From: an uncultured Collinsella sp.
GTDB lineage: Bacteria > Actinomycetota > Coriobacteriia > Coriobacteriales > Coriobacteriaceae
Assembly: GCA_900555515.1 (NCBI GenBank)
Contig: USLO01000047.1
Span: 1-11,144, forward strand
Reading direction: 5' to 3'
Length of the DNA stretch: 11,144 bases
The position numbers and the translations under genes were made by a program. The notes beneath the pieces are model-generated. The model was given only the letters and a program-made list of their open reading frames with translations, did no database searches and was not told the origin of the DNA. This document shows, in pieces, positions 6,417 through 11,144 of this stretch (position 1 is the stretch's first letter; each line of letters opens with the position of its first letter).

Positions 6417-7853
6417 TTAGGCCTCCTCGCCGGTCGTGCCAACGCCATCCGCGCCCGCAGCCGCCAGGTCAACGCCCTCGGTAACCGTCGCCACGGCGTC
6501 ACCCGGCCAAGCGACCTTGGTCAGGTCGGCCGCGGCCAGAGACTCGGCACTCACGGCATCCTCGCCCTGCTCCAGCACACGGCGACGCAGAGCGGCGGAT
6601 AGCGCGTGCGCCCACAGGCCCTCGGCCTCGGCCAGACGCTGTGTGGCGGGAGCGTCGGAGAGCAGGCCCTCGGGCGTATAGCAAATGACACTCGAGCGCT
6701 TAACAAACTCTTCGACCGAAAGCGGGTTGGAGAACATGGCCGTGCCGCCGGTCGGCAGCGTGTGGTTGGGGCCGGCAACATAATCGCCGAGCGGCTCGGA
6801 GCTCCAAGCGCCCACAAAGATGGCACCGGCGTTGCGGATACCGCCAAGCAGACCCATCGCATCCTTGCAGTGCAGTTCCAGGTGCTCGGGCGCCACGGTG
6901 TTCACCGCCTCGACGGCAGCGGCCATGTCGGTGGCCACCACGATGGTGCCCTCGTTATCGAGTGAGGCGCGCGTGATCTCGGCACGCGGGGACTGCGCTA
7001 CCAGAATGTCGATACCCGCCTCGACCTCGCGCGCAAACTGCTCGTCGCAGGTCACCAGATAGCAGGCTGCCAGCGGATCGTGCTCGGCCTGGGCCATCAG
7101 GTCGGCCGCGACCACCATAGGCTTGGCCGTGGCATCGGCCAGCACGCAGACCTCGGAGGGGCCGGCGACCATGTCGATACCCACGTCGCCCGAGACAATC
7201 TGCTTGGCGGCGGCGACAAAGGCGTTGCCCGGACCGGTGATTTTGTCGACGCGCGGAATGGTCTCAGTACCGTATGCCAGCGCGGCCACGGCCTGAGCGC
7301 CGCCCACCATGTAGATCTCGTCCACGCCGCCGAGCTTTGCCGCGGCGAGCGTATAGGGGCTAATCAGGCCATTCTTTTGCGGCGGGGTCACCATGACCAC
7401 GCGCTTAACGCCGGCAACCTTGGCGGGGATGGCGTTCATGAGCACAGTTGAGGGATACTGCGCGCGGCCGCCCGGCACGTAGATGCCGGCAGCGGCAAGC
7501 GGGGTCACCTTAACGCCGAGCATCGTGCCGTCCGGACGCGTGGTAAACCAACTCTGCTCGACCTCGCGCTGGTGGAACTCGCGAATCTGGCGTGCGGCCT
7601 TCTCGAGCGCGGCGACAAAGGCCGGATCGAGGCCTTCGAGCGCGGCATCGATCTGCTCCTGCGGTAGGCGAAAACTCTGCAGCTCAACACCGTCAAAACG
7701 CTGACAGTAATCGCGCACCGCGGCATCGCCGTTGGCGCGCACGTTGGCCACGATATCGCGGGCAGCGTCGACGATGTTTTGCGGCAGCACGCCCTTGCGG
7801 CTGAGCTGGTTGGCAACGAGACGCTCACCGGGAGCAAGCTTGATGGTCTTCAT
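6417..7853 (-). CDS. hisD: Histidinol dehydrogenase HisD
   Basis: This 478-residue zinc enzyme oxidises histidinol to histidine in two NAD+-dependent steps (EC 1.1.1.23). By analogy with E. coli HisD, the zinc ligands are Q255 and H258 (in MAQAEHDPLA), D357 and H416, and the catalytic pair is E323-H324 in APEHLEL. GPGNAFVAAAKQIV (207-220), VAGPSEVCVLAD (229-240) and HTLPTGGTA (364-372) are family signatures. Known HisD proteins usually end about 15 residues after the last zinc histidine. Here an extra tail of roughly 45 residues, rich in Ala, Asp, Glu and Gly, follows from about 434, of unknown role. The ATG at 7853 has a moderate AGGGG site 8 nt upstream. It begins the hisD-C-B block, 105 nt after hisZG. 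Confidence 0.96.
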   Translation of the reverse strand: MKTIKLAPGERLVANQLSRKGVLPQNIVDAARDIVANVRANGDAAVRDYCQRFDGVELQSFRLPQEQIDAALEGLDPAFVAALEKAARQIREFHQREVEQSWFTTRPDGTMLGVKVTPLAAAGIYVPGGRAQYPSTVLMNAIPAKVAGVKRVVMVTPPQKNGLISPYTLAAAKLGGVDEIYMVGGAQAVAALAYGTETIPRVDKITGPGNAFVAAAKQIVSGDVGIDMVAGPSEVCVLADATAKPMVVAADLMAQAEHDPLAACYLVTCDEQFAREVEAGIDILVAQSPRAEITRASLDNEGTIVVATDMAAAVEAVNTVAPEHLELHCKDAMGLLGGIRNAGAIFVGAWSSEPLGDYVAGPNHTLPTGGTAMFSNPLSVEEFVKRSSVICYTPEGLLSDAPATQRLAEAEGLWAHALSAALRRRVLEQGEDAVSAESLAAADLTKVAWPGDAVATVTEGVDLAAAGADGVGTTGEEA

Positions 7854-7886
7854 ATCGGTATCCCCTATCGGTCGAGGTTGCGTTTG

Positions 7887-7913
7887 AAAAACGAGGTGCC
7901 GGGCAGCGGCGCC
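7887..7913 (-). terminator. Terminator-like hairpin between hisZG and hisD
   Basis: On the minus strand, seven bases at 7913-7907 pair with seven at 7901-7895 (six of seven matches) around a 5-nt loop, followed after 3 nt by five Ts (7891-7887). It lies in the 105-nt hisZG-hisD gap and could reduce or regulate read-through into hisD. The stem is short and has one mismatch, so activity is uncertain. Confidence 0.42.
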
Positions 7914-7958
7914 AATCGGTCCGCAGCCCGGATATGGGGGTGCCCGTGCGTGCTCGCG

Positions 7959-9674
7959 CTATTGTGCCGAGCCCGCGACGGGCTCAAAATGCTTGTCCTT
8001 AACAGCAGCTGCCAAGCGATCGGCCAAGTTGCGAACGCGCGGATCCAAGCGCGCGGCACCTGGGTTGACGAAGAAGCGGGCCGTGCAGTCCATAATGCGG
8101 CCGGTGATGACCAGGTCGTTGTCGCGCAACGTGGCACCCGTGGCGGTAATGTCCACGATGCGGTCGGTCATGCCGACGATGGGGCCCAGCTCAATATTGC
8201 CGTGCAGCGAAACGATGTCGGCATTCACGCCGCGCTCGGCATACCAGGCGCTCGCGATGCGCGGGTATTTGGTGGCCACGCGAAGCGACCCGCGACGGAC
8301 GTAGTTGCGCTCGGCCTGACCGGCGCGCCATGCGGGCTCCGCCTCAATGAAAGTGCACAGGCCGTAGCCCAGATCGACCAGCTGCAGTAGGTTGAGGTCT
8401 GCCTCGATAAGCGAGTCCCAGCCGCAGATGCCGCAGTCGGCGCCGCCGCAGCCCACAAAGGCAGGCGCGTCGCTGGGGCGCACAATGACAAACTCGATAT
8501 CTCCGACCGCGCCCTCGCCGGCACGCGTGTCGCGGCCGCGCACAATCAGGTGACGACCGGGGTCGCGCAGCTCGGAGACGTCCAGGCCCGCGGCCTCGAG
8601 CACGTCGAGCGTGTCGGCCTTAAGCGAGCCCTTGGGCACGGCAATGCACAGCGGACCCTCGGCGCCACGGCCCACGGCATGGTCACCATCGGAAGCGGCA
8701 TCCTCGGCCGAGGTGCGCGCGGCCTCCAGGCGCTCGAGCGAAAAGGCGAAGCCCGCCGCCGGCACCTCGACGCCGTCGCCGAACGCGCCGGTAAAGATGG
8801 AGTCGTAGCGACCGCCCGAGCCCACCGGATCGGGCAGGCCGCCGGCATAGGCCTTAAAGACCAGACCCGTGTAGTAATCGAAAGAGTTCATGATGGAGAA
8901 GTCGAAGGACAGCACCTGGGCGTCCTCGGGAGCCAGGCCCTCGACCAGGGCACGCAGCTCGCGCGTGAGCGGCGCAACAATGCCCGCCGCCGCCAGCAGC
9001 GCGTCGACGCGGTCGAGCACCTCGGCACCACCGTGCAGGCGCGGCAGTTCGCTAATGGCGACCTTAACGGCCTCGGACTCGACGCTTTTCGCCACGCGGG
9101 CATCGAGGCCCACGAAGTCGTTGGCGTGCACACAACGCAATGCCTCGGCAGCCAGTTCGCGATCCTCACAGGCCGCGAGCAGTTCCTTAAACGGACGCAC
9201 GCTGCCCGCGATAATGCGCGCACCGGGAAGTGCCAGCTTGCGCACGGCCTCGGCGACCAGTGAGACAATCTCGACATCGCCCGCGGTGTCGCCCGCGCCG
9301 ATGAGCTCAAAACCCAGTTGCGTAAACTGACGCGAGCCGCCGGCATTGCGCTGACACTCGCGAACCACCGGCGCCTCATAGCGCAGGCGCAGCGGCAGAT
9401 CGGCCGCGCGCATGCGAGTCGAAACCAGGCGAACGATCGGCAGCGTGTTGTCGGGACGGACCACCAGCAGACGGCCATCATCGTCAAAGAGCTTGAACGG
9501 CGTGTCCGCAATGCGGCCGCCCTCCTCGAGCGAACCCTTGTCCTCGAGCAGCGGCGTCTCGACCGGAAGGTAATGATGCTCCCTGAAGCAGCCCTTCACC
9601 GTGCATGCAATCTCCTCGCGCGCCTGAGCCTCCTCGGGCAATATGTCCCGGAATCCCCACGGTGTGGCCGTCAT
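7959..9674 (-). CDS. hisZ-hisG: HisZ-HisG fusion: ATP phosphoribosyltransferase regulatory and catalytic domains in one chain
   Basis: A continuous 571-codon frame joins two proteins that are normally separate. Residues 1-320 are HisZ, the histidyl-tRNA-synthetase-like regulatory subunit: TPWGFRDILPEEA at the start, VVRPDNTLPIVR (71-82), RYEAPVVREC (98-107), GFELIGAG (121-128), YYTGLVFKAY (267-276), GSGGRYD (285-291) and AGFAFSLERL (307-316). Residues about 321-340 are an acidic, flexible linker. Residues 341-560 are short-form HisG: CIAVPKGSLK, GADCGICGWDSLIEADL (411-427), ATKYPR (467-472), GNIELGP (492-498) and the PRPP-binding loop DITATGATL (508-516). The C-terminal ACT-like domain of long HisG is absent, as expected when HisZ is present. 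HisG condenses ATP and PRPP (EC 2.4.2.17), the committed and feedback-controlled step. The ATG at 9674 has AGGAGG 8 nt upstream. It is the first gene of the operon. Confidence 0.93.
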   Translation of the reverse strand: MTATPWGFRDILPEEAQAREEIACTVKGCFREHHYLPVETPLLEDKGSLEEGGRIADTPFKLFDDDGRLLVVRPDNTLPIVRLVSTRMRAADLPLRLRYEAPVVRECQRNAGGSRQFTQLGFELIGAGDTAGDVEIVSLVAEAVRKLALPGARIIAGSVRPFKELLAACEDRELAAEALRCVHANDFVGLDARVAKSVESEAVKVAISELPRLHGGAEVLDRVDALLAAAGIVAPLTRELRALVEGLAPEDAQVLSFDFSIMNSFDYYTGLVFKAYAGGLPDPVGSGGRYDSIFTGAFGDGVEVPAAGFAFSLERLEAARTSAEDAASDGDHAVGRGAEGPLCIAVPKGSLKADTLDVLEAAGLDVSELRDPGRHLIVRGRDTRAGEGAVGDIEFVIVRPSDAPAFVGCGGADCGICGWDSLIEADLNLLQLVDLGYGLCTFIEAEPAWRAGQAERNYVRRGSLRVATKYPRIASAWYAERGVNADIVSLHGNIELGPIVGMTDRIVDITATGATLRDNDLVITGRIMDCTARFFVNPGAARLDPRVRNLADRLAAAVKDKHFEPVAGSAQ

Positions 9675-9710
9675 CTGGTGAGCCTCCTCATGCTGCGTTT
9701 CATATAGAAC

Positions 9711-9740
9711 AGAAGACCGGCATAGCTCCGCCGGTTTTCT
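9711..9740. promoter_or_regulatory. Leader hairpin upstream of hisZG
   Basis: Bases 9711-9721 pair with 9730-9740 over 11 bp with a single G-T-type mismatch and an 8-nt loop. It begins close to where transcription would start from the candidate promoter at 9745-9755, so the his mRNA would carry a stem near its 5' end, 36 nt ahead of the hisZG start. On the plus strand it ends in TTTTCT, but no plus-strand gene leads into it. It could stabilise the mRNA or take part in regulation. No His-codon-rich leader peptide and no T-box consensus accompany it. Confidence 0.5.
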
Positions 9741-9744
9741 GGGT

Positions 9745-9755
9745 ACTTTAGCATA
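9745..9755 (-). promoter_or_regulatory. Candidate extended -10 promoter of the his operon
   Basis: The minus strand reads TATGCTAAAGT here, containing TG-C-TAAAGT, an extended -10 arrangement, about 70 nt upstream of the hisZG ATG. No convincing TTGACA-like -35 lies at the right distance, which is common for extended -10 promoters. It is the best promoter candidate in the leader region. Confidence 0.4.
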
Positions 9756-9816
9756 CTAGAGTGCTTGCGGGGAGAATCGTCCTCCTCGGCTCACAGCGTA
9801 TTCATTTGGAAACATA

Positions 9817-9964
9817 GGGGAAAGCGCGTCCCGCCCGCCAGCCAAAAACTGGGATGCGGTTTCCGGTTGAAGTCCTCAGCGGAAAGTGTGTCCCATTCTG
9901 AGCGCCTGTTCTGGGATGTGCTTTCCGCCAGAAGCCTCAAGCGGAAAGCACATCCCGTTTCTCA
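9817..9964. repeat. Tandem REP/BIME-like palindromic array
   Basis: Two palindromic units repeat with a 62-bp period. Unit 2 has perfect 16-bp arms at 9913-9928 and 9941-9956 (GGGATGTGCTTTCCGC and its complement, 12-nt loop). Unit 1 has diverged arms at 9851-9866 and 9879-9894 (11 of 16 matches). A half unit (GGGGAAAGCGCGTCCCG, 9817-9833) precedes them. Each unit opens with CTGGGATG and closes with GGAAAG-x-x-x-x-TCCC. The array fills most of the 326-nt gap between the epimerase stop and hisZG and probably insulates the two transcription units. It has no spacers or cas genes, so it is not CRISPR. Confidence 0.75.
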
Positions 9965-9979
9965 AAAAGCGTCAAACGC
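9964..9979 (-). terminator. Weak intrinsic terminator after the epimerase gene
   Basis: On the minus strand GCGT-TTG-ACGC (9979-9969) is followed at once by five Ts (9968-9964), 21 nt after the stop of the gene at 10001-10837. The stem is only 4 bp, so the neighbouring perfect palindrome at 9913-9956 may contribute more to termination. Confidence 0.35.
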
Positions 9980-10000
9980 CAACTCGGCGCCCTGTCCCAC

Positions 10001-10837
10001 TTAGGCGCCAATTGCGCGTCGGTACTCCGCCATAACCTGAGCGTCGGCTGCCGCGGGATTGGCGAAATAGCGCCAATCATAGGTCTCGGCCGAAACAACT
10101 CCGCGATAGCCGCGCGCCACCAGCCTATCCAGGTCGGCGCGCATATCGCGGTCGCCGTCACCCCAAGCAAGATGCGTCGTGCCGTCTGCCGCAACATCGA
10201 CAAAATGCACGTGGGCGACATCATCGCCAAGCAGATCGAAATAATCGTCGATGGTATCCCCTGCCACCGCCATAGCGCCCAAATCCAGACACGCCTTAAG
10301 TGCCGGATGATCAACTGCCTCGATCATGCGCTTCGTGTCGGCCGCCGAGTTCACGATCATCGACTCAACCGGCTGTAGGGCCTCGAGCACCAGTCGCACG
10401 CCGCGCTCTCCCGCATGCTCGGCAATCGCACGCAGCATCGAGGCGCTGCGACCCCACGCATCCTCGATCGGCTCGTTCAAAAATGCCCAGCCGCTCGAGA
10501 CCATGACCTGCTCGGCTCCAAGTTCCGCCGCGATATCCACAACGTTCTTAAAGTACGCGAGCGTGCGGGCGCGCGCCTCATTCCCACGCGCCGCAATATT
10601 CCACGGCTTGGGGTTGTTCTGTTCGGGACAAAGCCCCACAATCCGAACGCCATACCGCTGTGACAGCTCCCGCACCTGCTCGAGCGAATCGTATCCATGG
10701 CAATCAACATACAGATGCATCGCCCCGGTCCAAAGCTCGCAACACGTGTAGCCCGAGGCCGCTGCCGAAGAAAAGAATTCCTCAAGGTCAAAATAACGAT
10801 GGCTGATATTCATGACGGCAAGCAGGGGGTAGCTCAT
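10001..10837 (-). CDS. TIM-barrel sugar epimerase/isomerase of the AP-endonuclease-2 superfamily, FrlC-like
   Basis: This 278-residue protein has the xylose-isomerase-like TIM-barrel pattern with probable divalent-metal ligands E152 (LVLEALQPVES), D185 (KACLDLGAM), H211 (AHVHFVDV) and E251 (VSAETYD). From memory, several stretches parallel E. coli FrlC, fructoselysine 3-epimerase: the IVGLCPEQN region, LEALQPVES, the YFDLLGDDVAHVHFVD segment, and the RGYRGVVSAE end. It may therefore interconvert a ketose or an Amadori-type sugar derivative, but the substrate cannot be read from sequence. The ATG at 10837 has GGAG 7 nt upstream. It follows the partial gene at 10911-11144 in the same direction by 73 nt, with a hairpin between them, and is separated from the his operon by the palindromic array. 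Confidence 0.78.
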   Translation of the reverse strand: MSYPLLAVMNISHRYFDLEEFFSSAAASGYTCCELWTGAMHLYVDCHGYDSLEQVRELSQRYGVRIVGLCPEQNNPKPWNIAARGNEARARTLAYFKNVVDIAAELGAEQVMVSSGWAFLNEPIEDAWGRSASMLRAIAEHAGERGVRLVLEALQPVESMIVNSAADTKRMIEAVDHPALKACLDLGAMAVAGDTIDDYFDLLGDDVAHVHFVDVAADGTTHLAWGDGDRDMRADLDRLVARGYRGVVSAETYDWRYFANPAAADAQVMAEYRRAIGA

Positions 10838-10859
10838 AATTACTCTCCAACCTAAACGA

Positions 10860-10886
10860 GGCCCCGTTCCATATAGGAGCGGGGCC
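10860..10886 (-). terminator. GC-rich hairpin between the partial gene and the epimerase gene
   Basis: Bases 10860-10870 pair with 10876-10886 over 11 bp with one G-T-type mismatch and a 5-nt ATATA loop. The minus-strand 3' flank (TCGTTT) is only weakly T-rich. It lies in the 73-nt gap and could be a partial terminator or an mRNA-processing hairpin that sets different expression levels for the two genes. Confidence 0.45.
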
Positions 10887-10910
10887 CAATTACATAAACG
10901 TTATTTGCTC

Positions 10911-11144
10911 TTAGTAGTCGAACTGGTGATAGTAACGACGGTAGTTGAGGTTGTGCTTGGTGACCGTCTCGTAGTAAGCGGCAAGGCGATCGGTAATCAG
11001 CGAGGAGAGGATCCACGGAGACACGATGACGCGGAACTCGTCGTCAAGGCCGGGGATCGCGAACTCGGCGGTGTCGATGATGTTGATGTCGGTGTCGCCG
11101 GTCACGCCGCGGGTCAGGAAGGCGCGGACGCGCTCGTCGAGCTT
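10911..11144 (-). CDS. C-terminal fragment, possibly a SIS-domain sugar-phosphate isomerase or deglycase
   Basis: The minus-strand frame is open from the right edge to a stop at 10911, giving the last 77 residues of a longer protein. Visible segments are KLDERVRAFLTRG, NIIDTAEFAIPGLDDEFR, VSPWILSSLITDRLAAYYE, and an ending of NLNYRRYYHQFDY. A hydrophobic helix, then an H-x-L-x-x-RRYY-type tail, resembles the C-termini of SIS-domain proteins such as FrlB-like deglycases. The FrlC-like neighbour downstream agrees with that. There is no complete domain in the window, so this remains a suggestion. A GTG at 11105 is an internal codon, since the frame continues open upstream of it. Confidence 0.4.
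   Translation of the reverse strand, partial: KLDERVRAFLTRGVTGDTDINIIDTAEFAIPGLDDEFRVIVSPWILSSLITDRLAAYYETVTKHNLNYRRYYHQFDY

Noticed and set aside
4769..6484. Very long open frame on the plus strand opposite hisB and hisC.
   Set aside because: It is an antisense shadow of two certain genes in GC-rich DNA, has no recognisable domain, and is rich in Arg, His and Ala as such shadows are.
6416..6502. Longer hisC beginning at 6502.
   Set aside because: The extra 29 residues are an Arg-rich out-of-frame reading of the hisD tail; the start at 6415 has a good ribosome site and the expected N-terminus.
7959..9674. Reading the gene as a histidyl-tRNA synthetase.
   Set aside because: The N-terminal half has the HisZ form of the fold, it is fused to HisG, and it heads the his operon; no anticodon-binding domain is present.
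9675..9780. T-box riboswitch or His-leader attenuator ahead of the his operon.
   Set aside because: The leader is too short for a T-box, the T-box consensus is not visible, and no run of His codons occurs in the small frames.
9817..9964. Repeated palindromes considered as a short CRISPR array.
   Set aside because: Only two full units, diverged from each other, with no conserved repeat-spacer structure and no cas genes.

Overview
The window is a GC-rich (roughly 60 %) bacterial chromosome segment dominated by a complete histidine biosynthesis cluster on the minus strand. The high GC content, separate hisI and hisE genes, strong AGGAGG ribosome sites, a LarC-type gene and many palindromic intergenic elements fit a Coriobacteriia member such as Collinsella. 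That assignment is an inference from overall character; there is no rRNA or other marker to prove it.

Layout from left to right. (1) Positions 1-195, minus: the 5' end of a LarC C-terminal-domain (nickel-pincer cofactor) gene. (2) 196-494: a divergent intergenic region with a 23-bp-arm inverted repeat. (3) 495-1406, plus: a PHP-family histidinol-phosphatase. (4) 1407-1562: a convergent intergenic region made of a 30-bp inverted-repeat element that runs into the hisE stop codon. (5) 1563-9674, minus: the his operon, transcribed hisZG-hisD-hisC-hisB-hisH-hisA-hisF-hisI-hisE. (6) 9675-10000: the his leader and promoter region plus a tandem array of REP/BIME-like palindromes. (7) 10001-10837, minus: a TIM-barrel epimerase resembling FrlC. 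(8) 10911-11144, minus: the C-terminal end of a protein that may be a SIS-domain sugar isomerase or deglycase.

Together the his genes and the PHP phosphatase cover every step from PRPP and ATP to histidine: HisG (with HisZ), HisE, HisI, HisA, HisH/HisF, HisB (dehydratase only), HisC, the phosphatase and HisD. The most unusual protein is a single 571-residue chain in which the HisZ regulatory subunit (about residues 1-320) is joined to a short-form HisG catalytic domain (about 341-560). The operon is built as two tightly coupled blocks, hisD-C-B and hisH-A-F, with 1-4 nt spacings or overlaps. Hairpins or palindromes separate these blocks from each other and from hisZG, hisI and hisE.

I found no defence system, CRISPR array, integrase, tRNA, rRNA, T-box or His-rich leader peptide. 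Beyond the fusion, the interest lies in the dense and varied palindromic elements at almost every larger gene junction.
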